From positions 38,905,627-38,969,626 of the forward strand of contig CM067309.1 of assembly GCA_034231615.1 (NCBI GenBank): DNA of 64,000 bases, written 5' to 3'. Source of the stretch: Meghimatium bilineatum. Taxonomy: Eukaryota > Mollusca > Gastropoda > Stylommatophora > Philomycidae. The notes below the pieces were generated by a model. That model did no database searches and was not told the origin of the DNA. It worked only from the letters and a program-made list of their open reading frames with translations. This document shows positions 10,901 to 20,339 of this stretch, piece by piece; position 1 is the stretch's first letter; every line of letters starts with the position of its first letter. The position numbers and the translations under genes are program-made.

Positions 10901-13900
10901 TTTTAGCATAAGTAAAGCTTCAGCTCACAAATCTCTTCTGCCGTCCGCAATATTTAACAGTGCTACAAGTGAGTTATATAATGAATGTATGTATTGTGTG
11001 GTCCACGGCAGTGGCGTACCAAGGGTGGTGGGGGGGGGGGGGTCCGGCCGCACCAGGCATCAAGGCTTGGGGGGCATCAAAATGCCCCTAAAAATAATGA
11101 AAACTTTGAAATGGGGTTTAAGTACCTTTGCCGTGCCAAAGTTGACGCCGCACACGGTTACAAAATAACATTTCTTCTTGTTAAGCCCATTTATTTGAAA
11201 TTAGGTAATAACACATTTTGAGCACATTATTATAAAACATTAAAGGTAATACGTAGAATAAGTAGAACTAATTCCTCTTGAAAGAAGACACTCCCAGACT
11301 TTACTTCAAAATTCGATTTTAGCTTGTAAGAAAAACGAAAAATAAGTTTAAGTTTCGATCGTCAATCCATTCAGTCGTTCACTTAACACTGTAAAAGTCC
11401 GTCATAAGCAGTCTTTGAAATCGATGACAAATCAAGTTTATTTCTAGCATTCTAGGGTTGAATGCGATAATTCAACGACAACGATTCTATCATCGATAAA
11501 GATCAAATATTTAAATCAAGTTGTAAACTTTGGCAGGCACAATCAGGCTCGTGTTTCAGCGCTTCATAAAGTCATATAACCTAACTATAACCAGTGAAGA
11601 AATCAGATAGTGAAAAAGTGTAAAAAATGTTGTGTACAAGTGCATTCTGGATATTAGAAAAAAAACCTCCTCAACTATGAGCTAATTTTAAAGAATTTAA
11701 AGAATTTTAAAGTGAACTAGAATTTAAAGAAAAGGACTTGCCTTCATTCAGAAACACTCAAACATTTTTAATCAGAAAGTGAATTTATAATTTTAAATTA
11801 AAATTGTAAAATTTATTTGTCTTTGTTAAAATTGGATAGAATTGATGATAATGATTAACTTGTAAAATTTTACTCTTTTTTGTTTAAAAAAATCAATTTC
11901 GGGGGAGGGATCAAATTCTTCATCGCGCCGGGCAGCACTTACCCTAGGTACGCCACTTGTGGGATATATACCGTGGTCCCCTGGGAACTTGCAAGCCCAA
12001 TTAATCAAATTCTTGTTGTTAGTGTTGTCTTTTAGTCACTGTCGTTATTGTTATATATGTGTTATTGTTGTCACTATTGTTATTATATGTGTTGTTATTG
12101 TTATATGTGCGACTTTTGTTATGTATGTTGTTATTGTTATATGTGTCTTATTGTTGTCAGTATTGTTATTATATGTGTTATTGTTTTTGTTGTTATGGGT
12201 GGTTCTATTGTCTGTATTCTTATTGTTGCTATTGTTGGCAGTATTTTTATTGCTATATATCTTGTTATTGTCAATGTTGTTGCTGTTGTTTTACGTGTTA
12301 TTGTTATATATATGTTGTTATCTGTTTTGTTATCATTATTACCAGCGTTGTTATATATTTGCTGTATATATATACATATATTTTGCTGAACTAAATTTTA
12401 GGATTTATACTTCTCTCACGTGACAGATAGTGTTCCAATATTCACCAATGAAACTGTGCCGTTTAATTTTAACCAATTACATAACTACCATCTCACTGAG
12501 CATGTGCGGGAAGTTAACGTCACTCGATCAGGATTGGAGGTTATTCATCCGGGTCTTTATTATATCTATAGCAATATTCGATTTAAGCCAGACAGCAACC
12601 GGCCATGCAAGATGTTTCATTTTCAGGTAAGAACAGGATATTTATGTTGATATTTGTGCTTGTGTGTGTCGATATGTTTGATCAAATGTTTTGGATCAAG
12701 ATTTTGTAGGACGTGATAAGAACAGAAAAAAAAATCCAACATTTAGTAACCACCACAAAAATCAAGAAGAGAAGAGACAGGAAGACAAAGAGAGAAATTT
12801 CCGAATGGGTTGTCACTGTGGCACAAGAGAATGTAAACAAGTGAACTTCCTGACAACACAAGAGACCGAGAGTTGTGGAGAAACATGATCGCCTGCTCCA
12901 CTCGGCTAGATCAGTGCAGGATTTATGTATAAGTTAAACAAGCTATAGCTTAGGGCCCCCACTGTCTTTGGGCCCCTCCAAAAATTATATTTGGTACTGA
13001 CATATAATATCTGGACTTATAAAGGGCTCCATATCTCAAATAGCTTAGGGCCTTATCAAGTCTAAATACGGCGCTGGCCATGATACTTAATTGTTTGATT
13101 GATTTATGTTAAATCAATGTAAGATTGTTTACTTGTTGTTTGGGTACTTTACGGAATAATATGTCAACGCTTTAAACGAAATAAATCATACATTATTTAC
13201 CGAAACGAACTTTCGTTAAAGGCTCATACAACGCAACATCATTCGTACTGCGCGCAACACACTGAGAGAGCATTCCATTCCCTCTGTCCTGGAATATCCT
13301 TGGGGAAGGGGTGGGCTTTCAGTGCGTTGCGCGCAGAGCGAATAATCGACTGCAGACACTGTGTTTTTTTTTTCGTCTCCGCGTTATGGAATAATATGAA
13401 ATACATTTTAATATTAAAAAGTTGGAATGTGCGTGGACAAAATATTCCGTACTGAACCGCTATTTGTCCTAAAGCTCGTGAAAAATTAGTATTTTTCAGT
13501 AACAAAAATTGAGATGGCATATTTGTACTTTCTAAGAAAATTAAATTTCTAATTTTTCAGACCTGGGAGCAACGAATTATTTTATTACCAGTGAATACAG
13601 ATGAAAGGAAAGTTATTATGAAATCTGTACACACATGTGCTGATGGAAATACCAGGGATAAAGAAAGTCGTTTTATAGGTAATGGTTTCAAATTTCAATT
13701 TGTTGTTTATAACCGATGTTAATAACAAATTATGAAGTATGGAGGTGAATCTAGAACGCTCAGCAGGACGGTGAAACATTATATTGAGACAGCAGAGATG
13801 GGCTTTATAGAAGAATGTTGAGAACACCATGGACAGATAAAATGCGTAATGAAGATACATTGAAACAAGTTAATTCAAAAAGAGAACTGCTTTCTCGTAT

Positions 13901-16710
13901 CCGAAATCCTGGGCACGGCTATAGAGATAGCATGAGGGTGATAATAAGAGAGGGATAGCATGAGGGAGAGAATAGGGAGGGATAGCATGAGGGAGAGAAT
14001 AGGGAGGGATAGCATGAGGGAGAGAATAGGGAGGGATAGCATGAGGGAGAAAATAGGGAGGGATAGCATCAGGGAGAGAATGAGGGAGGGATAGCATGAG
14101 GGAGAAAATAGGGAGGGATAGCATCAGGGAGAGAATAAGGGAGGCATGCCATGAGGGATATAATAAGGGAGATAGCGTGAGGGAGGGATATCATGATGGA
14201 GAGAATGAAGGTGGGATATCATGAGGGAGAGAATGAAGGTGGGATAGCATGAGGGAGAGAATGAAGGTGGGATAGCTTGAGAGAGATAATAATGGAAGGA
14301 TATCATGAGGGAGAGAATGAGGGTGGGATAGCATGAGGGAGAGAATAATGTACAGACAGTATGCGGGAAGGACAGCATCAGGGAGAGAACTATTGAGAGA
14401 CAATGTGTGAGAGGGACCGCTTGAGGGAGTTAAAGCGTGAAGGAAAGATAGTCTCATATAACTGTTGTCATTCATCACATGATGATGTTGACTATTTGTT
14501 ACGTCCCCTTTTGAAAATTCAGTTAGAGAGAGTTATGTCCTTGATTATGAGTTCGTAAATGGCTATTAAGCCATGTTCCGGCCGCAAATGTTCTAGGACA
14601 GTTCGGGCATAAGGTGAACACTGTAAATGGTTTTTCGTCTACCCGTGACTTTCTAGCAAATCTCCGCCGATGAACTGTTGCATTTCTCATCGTTTCATAA
14701 GATGGCGCACATTGTTTTGACTGTCGATCGCCATGTTGCTCTATTTTATACAAGTTTTCCCCATTAATCTTAGTCTTATACAAGTTTTCCCCATTAATCT
14801 TAGTCTTATACAAGTTTTCCCCATTAATCTTAGTCTTATACAAGTTTTCCCCATTAATCTTTGTCTATTTTATACAAGTTTTCCCCTTTAATCTTAGTCT
14901 ATTTTATGGGTTTTCGGTGAAGTATTTAACGGAGTCCTTGTAGCGCTTCTTTTGGCTACATTGAGATCGTATTCCCTTCTGCAACTCACCATAGAGAAGT
15001 ATCTAGGTGATGGTCTGGCATACGTACCAGATGACCTGCCCAACGAATCTGTGTCTGCATAAGAATAGTGTCAATGCTAGAGATACCAGATCTGTCAAGG
15101 ACCATGGTATCTGGAATCTTGTCTTGTCATCTGATGTTCATAACTTTTCTGGGACAAGTTGTGTGAAAGTGTTTGAGTTTCCTCACATTTCGTCTATACA
15201 CAGTCCATATTTCACCAACGTATACCAGCACTGGAAGTACCACTGTTATGTAAACTTTCAGCTTAGTCTATAGGTTAATATCATTTCTTCTTCTTCTGCG
15301 TTCGTTCTCAAACTCCTGCAGATTAGCAGGATGTAGTCCGGAGAACGGAATGCGGTGTGTCATGGTTTACAGCATTGCTGTGATATCTGCGCCTTTCGGC
15401 CTGACACATCCGACTTCAGCATGGCTTTGGGTCACTGATCCTATATGATATGGAACAGCCAACTCCATCCCATAACCTCCTTAGTCGCCTTTTATGACAT
15501 GCGTGGAAGGTAAATAGTGTTGTTATTCTTTGCTCCCATTTCGGGCCACAGCAACACACGGGAGATATCATTTCTATACCACACATTGCGTACAATGTGC
15601 CGAAAGTGCTGCTTGCCTTGGCGATTCTTGTATACACTTCATCATCAACGTTAGCATTTTGTGAGAGTGTGCAACCAAGGTATGTGAATCTATTCACAAC
15701 TTTCAGTGCTACGCCGTTTACTTTTAAGCAGGGCTCGTGATAGATTTTTCCAGGTGTTGTTGTTGTTCGTCCATCACAAGTGATGATGACCATTTGTTAC
15801 ATCCACTTTTGAAAATTCAATTTTAGTTATGTCCTTGATTATGAGTTCGTAGATGGCTAATGAGCCCTATTCGAGCTGTAAATGTCCTTGGACAGTTTGG
15901 ACATGGAATGATGACTGTAGACGGATCTTGGTATATCCGTGACTTCCTAGCTGCTCTCCGCTGTTGAGCTGCTGCATTTCTCTTCTTTTCACAAGATGAT
16001 TTTCCAGGTACTAGTTGTATGACAGCTTTAGGGAGAGGTAACGCAAGGGAGAGATAACACGGGGTAGAGGAAACGTAGAGATATCTCAAGGGAGAGATAA
16101 CACGAGAAAGAGAACATATTTTTTTAGAAATTTAAATATGTATTTTTAAGATGATGCATAAACCAGGAAATGCTACAGAAGAATACTTAGAATACCATTG
16201 AAGGGAAAAAAGAGAAACTCGTAAATTATAAACACACTGAATATTCCAGAGTGTTGGTTACTAAACACAATAACAAAAAACAAAAAAACTACACCCGTGT
16301 GGTCATATAAAGAGACACAACTGTTTAGAAAGACAAATAATGGAGGGCAGAGTAGTTGGGAAGAAGAGGAAATGCAGACCAAGAAGACGATGGACTAACA
16401 TCATTAAAGATAACATGAATACATAATTGGCAAATGCAAGCCGCATCGCCCAAGACAGAGGAGGGTTCAGGGAGTTCATTGGGAAGACAACGTTCTGGAG
16501 AGAATGCATCACCTGATAGACAATCCATGAAATGTGTTTATGATGAAACTATCCTTGTCTATTTCAGGTGGATTGTTTCGCCTCAAAGCTGGAGATCGTC
16601 TGCAAGTGTCCACATCTGGGTTAGGGTTGACCCATTTCTCACCAGAGAGCAGCTTTTTCGGTCTGACCGTGCTGGACACTCTCCTCTCCAGATCACAGCT
16701 GACTATTTAA
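7912..16710 (+). CDS. TNF-superfamily ligand, complete seven-exon gene
   Basis: Joined exons 7912-7952, 8976-9093, 10351-10512, 10815-10968, 12427-12626, 13561-13678 and 16568-16710 give 936 nt, that is 311 codons plus TAA, with every splice phase matching. The product is a type II membrane protein: cytoplasmic tail 1-14, membrane anchor about 17-40, cysteine-bearing stalk (C67, C70, C93, C94), then a TNF homology domain from about residue 145 to the end. Domain landmarks are GLYYIYSNIRF (201-211), the pair C219/C251 placed like the TNF-alpha disulfide, GGLFRLKAGDRLQV (265-278) and FFGLTVL (294-300). Sequons lie at N166 and N189. Family knowledge: such ligands trimerise and signal through cell-surface TNF receptors. 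The particular subfamily, and whether it is shed, cannot be told. The gene is divergent from USP32, and its introns are loaded with repeats. Confidence 0.88.
8039..8320 (+). mobile_element. Family B interspersed repeat, copy 1
   Basis: Copy of the ~280-bp element described at 15289-15564, diverged, lying in TNF intron 1. It carries TAGTCGCCTCTTACGACATG and ends CAGCACACGGG. Confidence 0.85.
8515..8660 (+). mobile_element. Hairpin-ended repeat H, copy 1
   Basis: About 145 bp that recur as the reverse complement at 29893-30045. Its distal half is itself an inverted repeat, from TAGATGACATGCC to GGCATGTCATCTA, with AGGTTATCTTCTTATAGAAG in the loop. Unit boundaries are inferred from the two copies. 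Confidence 0.65.
8690..8910 (+). mobile_element. Degenerate RNase H-type LINE 3' end
   Basis: The closing reading LEHRAEQLWECPTFCEASF matches the end of the better copy at 21363-22082 (ERSEQLWMCPVCSDD). The preceding sequence has stops. Similar endings occur at 35915-36010 and 36690-37012. Confidence 0.6.
8976..9093 (+). CDS. TNF ligand exon 2 (membrane anchor)
   Basis: Acceptor TTCATTTCCTCAG, donor CAA|GTAAGT. Residues 15-53 read QNFVLACAIITILVNVIG and then LTIASYTLASRLA. This is a single hydrophobic helix of about 22 residues preceded by arginines, fitting a signal-anchor. Entry phase 2, exit phase 0. Confidence 0.85.
9260..9590. repeat. ~44-bp minisatellite in TNF intron 2
   Basis: About seven copies built on GTCAACAAGCACTTTATGTG and AAATTTGTGATCCTTTTCCC, with point changes and small deletions between copies. 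Confidence 0.9.
9880..10265. repeat. 24-bp minisatellite in TNF intron 2
   Basis: Sixteen nearly identical copies of ACAACTTTTGATAATAGTTA plus CGAT, then decaying copies to about 10330. The 24-bp period keeps three of the six frames open, but none joins TNF exon 3, whose frame has a TAG at the acceptor. Confidence 0.97.
10351..10512 (+). CDS. TNF ligand exon 3 (cysteine-bearing stalk)
   Basis: Acceptor ATTATTCTCATAG, donor CTG|GTAGGT, phase 0 to 0, residues 54-107. It contains a CxxC pair (C67/C70) and a CC pair (C93/C94) separated by a 22-residue spacer. The role of the cysteines is inferred to be stalk disulfides within or between subunits. A 24-bp minisatellite ends about 85 bp before the acceptor. 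Confidence 0.82.
10513..10690. repeat. 36-bp minisatellite directly after the TNF exon 3 donor
   Basis: Four to five copies of GTTTGTGAGGAGGAGGATTT plus GTTAGATAAGTGAGAA, decaying to the right. The first unit begins within a few bases of the splice donor. Confidence 0.88.
10815..10968 (+). CDS. TNF ligand exon 4 (stalk to start of TNF homology domain)
   Basis: Acceptor TGTCTCAATTAG, donor A|GTGAGT, phase 0 to 1, residues 108-158. The last stretch HKSLLPSAIFNSAT aligns with the family's first strand (K-P-S-A-H type). Only the acceptor at 10814 gives an open frame joining exon 3, because the alternative AG at 10822 leads to stops. Confidence 0.8.
11009..11957. mobile_element. Non-autonomous DNA transposon with short terminal inverted repeats
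   Basis: The left end CAGTGGCGTACCAAGGGT is mirrored by the right end ACCCTAGGTACGCCACT. Next to the ends are G-rich tracts and GCATCAAAATGCCCC on the left, TTTCGGGGGAGGG and CGCCGGGCAGCA on the right. The ~950-bp interior has no transposase frame. Termini of this CAGTGGCG type are common among hAT-like elements, so the superfamily is an inference. It lies in TNF intron 4. Confidence 0.65.
12020..12385. repeat. Degenerate TTGTTATTG-rich repeat
   Basis: Irregular copies of TTGTTATTGTTATATGTG-like units directly upstream of TNF exon 5. Purine-poor on plus, with open frames in several registers that carry only low-complexity V, I, L, C and Y codons. Confidence 0.75.
12427..12626 (+). CDS. TNF ligand exon 5 (core strands)
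   Basis: Acceptor CTCTCACGTGACAG, donor CAG|GTAAGA, phase 1 to 0; the split codon is Asn159. Residues 160-225 include SGLEVIHPGLYYIYSNIRF, the most conserved TNF homology motif (G-L-Y-x-I-Y), and C219. Confidence 0.93.
12690..12935 (+). mobile_element. LINE ORF2 C-terminal relic in TNF intron 5
   Basis: One frame gives DNTRDRELWRNMIACSTRLD, the standard end of a LINE protein family (R-D-R-E-x-W-R-x-M-I). Upstream basic codons are shifted into another frame. Confidence 0.65.
13248..13336. repeat. GC-rich inverted repeat (hairpin)
   Basis: CTGCGCGCAACACACTGA and TCAGTGCGTTGCGCGCAG pair with one or two mismatches around a ~52-nt loop. It stands out as a CG-rich block in AT-rich intron sequence. 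Confidence 0.65.
13561..13678 (+). CDS. TNF ligand exon 6
   Basis: Acceptor AATTTCTAATTTTTCAG, donor ATAG|GTAATG, phase 0 to 1, residues 226-264. It begins TWEQRIILLPVNTDERKVIM and contains C251 in the loop that normally pairs with the preceding-exon cysteine. Confidence 0.9.
13735..13915 (+). mobile_element. LINE relic in TNF intron 6
   Basis: Contains TTGAGAACACCATGGACAG and a following KQVNSKREL-like reading. Related to the fragments near 2490 and 4690. Confidence 0.55.
13925..14440. repeat. ~26-bp AGGGA-rich minisatellite
   Basis: About 18 copies based on GGGATAGCATGAGGGAGAGA, homogeneous on the left and diverging on the right. Strong purine/pyrimidine strand asymmetry. Confidence 0.92.
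14735..14890. repeat. 30-bp minisatellite inside the LINE relic
   Basis: Four to five copies of TTATACAAGTTTTCCCCATT plus AATCTTAGTC. The period is divisible by three, so the minus-strand LINE frame is extended by repeated YKTKINGENL. Confidence 0.9.
15289..15564 (+). mobile_element. Family B interspersed repeat, copy 2, with target-site duplication
   Basis: Best copy of family B, about 276 bp. It starts at a TCTTCTGCG/CTTCTT stretch, runs through CGTTCGTTCTCAAACTCCTG, GGATGTAGTCCGGAGAACGG and TTCGGCCTGACACATCCGAC, and ends near AGCAACACACGGG. It is flanked by ATATCATTTCT at 15278-15288 and 15565-15575, a target-site duplication, and it splits a LINE whose reading resumes on the far side. 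The proximal 130 bp are homologous to family A. No coding capacity, so a SINE-like or other non-autonomous element is inferred. Other copies: 8039, 32133, 41103 and 48148. Confidence 0.9.
15823..16060 (-). mobile_element. Second LINE 3' end with zinc finger
   Basis: The minus strand encodes KKRNAAAQQRRAARKSRIYQ and then CPNCPRTFTARIGLISHLRT. It is the same protein end as at 14560-14620, so two copies of this LINE family are juxtaposed in the same orientation. Confidence 0.75.
16140..16530 (+). mobile_element. LINE relic just upstream of TNF exon 7
   Basis: A shifted reading gives RPRRRWTNIIKD-like and NASRIAQDRGGFREFIGKTT segments, the C-terminus of a LINE family also present at 3480 and 38365. 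It ends about 40 bp before the exon 7 acceptor. Confidence 0.65.
16568..16710 (+). CDS. TNF ligand exon 7 (C-terminus and stop)
   Basis: Acceptor CCTTGTCTATTTCAG, split codon Gly265, residues 266-311 and TAA. GLFRLKAGDRLQV and FFGLTVL are the two closing strands of the TNF jelly roll. Eleven residues follow FFGLTVL, slightly longer than in many ligands. No AATAAA was found close downstream; the 3' UTR is likely to run toward the minisatellite at 16850. Confidence 0.93.
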
Positions 16711-16849
16711 TCTTAGATCAGAGTATACCATCAACAAGTACAAGAACAAAATATCAAGAAAACATGCGTTATAGTTCAGTATGTTCACATTATATACAGT
16801 AAACAAATGTTTACTGGTAAGTAGAGTAGTGTTATTCACACAATTCTGA

Positions 16850-17400
16850 CATTTACAGAATATCAGTAATCGTTGAATATTGACATTTACAGAATATCAG
16901 TAATCGTGGAATATTGACATTTACAGAATATCAGTATTCGTGGAATATTGACATTTAAAGAATATCAGTAATCGTGGAATATTGACATTTACAGAATATC
17001 AGTATTCGTGGAATATTGACATTTACAGAATATCAGTAATCGTGGAATATTGACATTTACAGAATATCAGTAATCGTGGAATATTGACATTTACAGAATA
17101 TCAGTATTCGTGGAATATTGACATTTACAGAATATCAGTAATCGTGGAATATTGACATTTACAGAATATCAGTAATCGTGGAATATTGACATTTACAGAA
17201 TATCAGTAATCGTGGAATATTGACATTTACAGAATATCAGTAATCGTGGATTATTGACATTTACAGAATATCAGTAATCGTGGAATATTGACATTTACAG
17301 AATATCAGTAATCGTGGAATATTGACATTTACAGAATATCAGTAATCGTGGAATATTGACATTTACAGAATATCAGTAATCGTGGAATATTGACATCTAT
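16850..17400. repeat. 34-bp minisatellite in the inferred TNF 3' flank
   Basis: Sixteen copies of TTGACATTTACAGAATATCA plus GTAATCGTGGAATA, with a GTATTCG variant scattered through the left half, then decaying copies to about 17640. Confidence 0.95.
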
Positions 17401-17640
17401 AGAATACAAGTAATCACAGAATTTTGACTTTCAGAGAATACTTGTATTCACAGAATAAGTATTTGTGTTAATTACATTCCTGTAAAACCAAAATCACAGA
17501 ATATCAATAATCACATTAAACTAACATTCACAGAATACCAACAATCATTGAATACTATAAATCACAGAATATAAAAAAACAACACCATATTAGTAGTAAT
17601 CACATAAAAGTAATATTCACAGAATACCATCAGTCACAGA

Positions 17641-18010
17641 AAACTAACAATTGGATAATTAATCACCATCCATGCGGCAACCAAGACCTGGACTTTTAGT
17701 TCAGGGTACAAATAATATGGTGACTATCTTCATTCCAGGTATGTAGTAGAAGATGACTAAGGAATGTTAGGGGATAGGCTGACTGTGTGAAAATAATTCT
17801 TATTGACACATCTTGTCTAAATTTCTTACTTTTGTCTTCTATCACATAATCTTCATGAAGGACAAAAGAAATGTAGACCAGTGGACATTGCACCTTTGTC
17901 CGTTTGTGGCAAACTCCCAGGTGACGGGGATTGCTAGACATGTCATTGGTGGGTCTACAGCTCTGACAGAACAATGATGAAATAGTTGGTCAAGAAGTGT
18001 GCTGTGTTTC
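17641..18010. other. Unassigned sequence
   Basis: No repeat or gene recognised. A 92-codon minus frame (17696-17974, starting MFCQSCRPTNDM) is open but has no family similarity that I can see. GGTACAAATAATATGG..CCAG|GTATGT on plus could be a small exon, but is unsupported. Confidence 0.3.
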
Positions 18011-18014
18011 TGGC

Positions 18015-18560
18015 AGGACGTGGTAATCCTGGTATACTTGCCTGATAGGATGTGGTAATCCTGGGATAATTGCCTGACAGGACGTGGTAATCCTGGGATA
18101 CTTGCCTGGCCGGACGTGGTAATCCTGGTATACTTGCTTGGCAGGACGTGGTAATCCTGGTATAGTTGCCTGGCAGGATGTGGTAATCCTGGTATACTTG
18201 CCTGGCAGGACGTGGTAATCCTGGGATACTTGCCTGGCCGGACGTGGTAATCCTGGTATAGTTGCCTGGCAGGACGTGGTAATCCTGGGATAATTGCCTG
18301 ACAGGACGTGGTAATCCTTTGATACTTGCCTGGCAGGATGTGGTAATCCTGGGATACATGCCTGATAGGATGTGGTAATCCTGGGATAATTGCCTGACAG
18401 GACGTGGTAATCCTTTGATACTTGCCTGGCAGGATGTGGTAATCCTGGGATACATGGCTGATAGCATGTGGTAATCCTGGGATACATGCTTAATAGGATG
18501 TCGTAATCCTGGGATACTTGCTTAATAGGATGTCGTAATCCTGGGATACTTGCGCACTGG
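18015..18560. repeat. ~32-bp minisatellite
   Basis: About 17 copies of AGGACGTGGTAATCCTGGGA plus TACTTGCCTGGC. Variants (ATACATGCCTGATAGGATG, TAATTGCCTGACAGGACG) recur in a pattern suggesting multi-unit duplications. Confidence 0.95.
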
Positions 18561-19130
18561 AATATCTCCCTTTGGGGACTAAACATACATCCATACATCC
18601 TTCTCTCACCCCGACACATCCATACATCCTTGTCTCACCCTGACACATCCATACATATGAGATGCGCGTATATGTAGCGGAGGATGCCGTCTGAGTAACT
18701 GTAAAGAACCTGCGCTTTTGTCAGGAAGTCTATAGGCTGTCAGGACCTACCTTCATGGATTGCTTCATCATCATCATGTGTCAAGAGCTACCTGCTGACA
18801 GCTATTATAAAGGAATTATTTCATCATCATCAATCGCATAATATTAATATAATCATACAAAATCAATAATCACATAATACCAATAATCATATGTCAATAA
18901 TTATATTATACCGATAATCACATAATACCAATAATTATATTATACCGATAATCACATAATACCAATAATTATATTATACCGATAATCACATAATACCAAT
19001 AATCATATAATGTCAATAATCACAGAAAACTGATATTCACAGAAAACTGACTCACAAAATACTGACATCCACAGAATACAGGAATGTAGAGCCAACGGAA
19101 ATAATGTAATATTTCTTTCATCAGAAGTCA
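18561..19130. repeat. AT-rich degenerate repeats
   Basis: ATAATCACATAATACCAATA-like units occupy 18835-19025. The preceding 270 bp contain short CATACATCC repeats and nothing else recognised. Confidence 0.6.
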
Positions 19131-19136
19131 TCATGT

Positions 19137-20168
19137 CGTCCTATTTGATATAACGTTCAACTTTCTATTTGATATAACGTTCAACTTTCTATTTGATATA
19201 ACGTTCAACTTTCTATTTGATATAGCGTTCAACTTTCTATTTGATATAACGTTCAACTTTCTATTTGATATAACGTTCAACTTTCTATTTGATATAACGT
19301 TCAACTTTCTATTTGATATAACGTTCAACTTTCTATTTGATATAACGTTCAACTTTCTATTTGATATAACGTTCAACTTTCTATTTGATATAGCGTTCAA
19401 CTTTCTATTTGATATAGTGTTAAACTATCTCTTTGATATAGTGTTAAACTATCTATTTGATATAACGTTCAACTTTCTATTTGATATAACGTTCAACTTT
19501 CTATTTGATATAACGTTCAACTTTCTATTTGATATAACGTTCAACTTTCTATTTGATATAACGTTAAACTTTCTATTTGATATAGCGTTCAACTTTCTAT
19601 TTGATATAGTGTTAAACTATCTCTTTGATATAGTGTTAAACTATCTATTTGATATAACGTTCAACTTTCTATTTGATATAACGTTCAACTTTCTATTTGA
19701 TATAACGTTCAACTTTCTATTTGATATAGCGTTCAACTTTCTATTTGATATAGTGTTAAACTATCTCTTTGATATAGTGTTAAACTATCTATTTGATATA
19801 ACGTTCAACTTTCTATTTGATATAACGTTCAACTTTCTATTTGATATAACGTTCAACTTTCTATTTGATATAACGTTCAACTTTCTATTTGATATAACGT
19901 TAAACTTTCTATTTGATATAGCGTTCAACTTTCTATTTGATATAGTGTTAAACTATCTCTTTGATATAGTGTTAAACTATCTATTTGATATAACGTTCAA
20001 CTTTCTATTTGATATAACGTTCAACTTTCTATTTGATATAACGTTCAACTTTCTATTTGATATAGCGTTCAACTTTCTATTTGATATAGCGTTCAACTTT
20101 CTATTTGATATAGCGTTAAACTATCTATTTGATATAGTGTTAAACTATCTCTTTGATATAGTGTTAAA
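19137..20168. repeat. 24-bp minisatellite with higher-order structure
   Basis: About 43 copies of a 24-bp unit (ATAACGTTCAACTTTCTATT plus TGAT). Variants ATAGTGTTAAACTATCTC and relatives recur in a fixed order, so that a 14-unit block starting at 19415 repeats from 19751, an exact 336-bp period. The frame MLNYLFDI.. across it is a by-product of the 24-bp period. Confidence 0.97.
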
Positions 20169-20289
20169 ACGTTGTTTTATTTTTACCTTAATTTTGTGAA
20201 AGATCTGTTTCTTGCTATTAGGAATGTTTACGTTGGTGTTTTTCAGTTGTTTGTCGTTCTGATTGATGTATCCTTGTATATATGTTGTT

Positions 20290-20330
20290 TATTACCCCGA
20301 TAAAGAAGTGTTGATCGAAACGTTGATACG
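20290..20330 (+). repeat. GAAACGT hairpin motif, copy 1
   Basis: CCCCGATAAAGAAGTGTTGATCGAAACGTTG. Member of a dispersed motif in which TGATA is followed by a small stem and CGAAACGTC; the clearest member is at 38679-38709. Here the stem is weak. Confidence 0.4.
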
Positions 20331-20339
20331 AAGGTTCCT

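Larger units (their letters stand above)
14520..15790 (-). mobile_element. LINE 3' portion split by a family B insertion
   Basis: Minus-strand reading: thumb region MVIITCDGRTTTT..FTYLGCTLSQNANVDDEVY near 15790-15590, interrupted by element B at 15289-15564, resuming as KLKVYITVVLPVLVYVGE toward 15000, and ending with a C2H2-like zinc finger CPNCPRTFAAGTWLNSHLRT near 14560-14620. Stops and frameshifts are present. A 30-bp tandem array (14735-14890) expanded inside it. Confidence 0.8.

Noticed and set aside
10823-10968. TNF exon 4 starting at the AG at 10822
   Set aside because: From that acceptor every phase compatible with exon 3 meets a stop. The AG at 10814 gives the only open join.
15285-15562. 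Family B as part of the LINE coding sequence
   Set aside because: The LINE reading continues across it only when it is removed, and it has an exact flanking duplication, so it is a later insertion.
16850-17400. CRISPR-like regular array
   Set aside because: 34-bp units are directly adjacent with no unique spacers, in an animal intergenic region. It is a minisatellite. The same applies to all other arrays.
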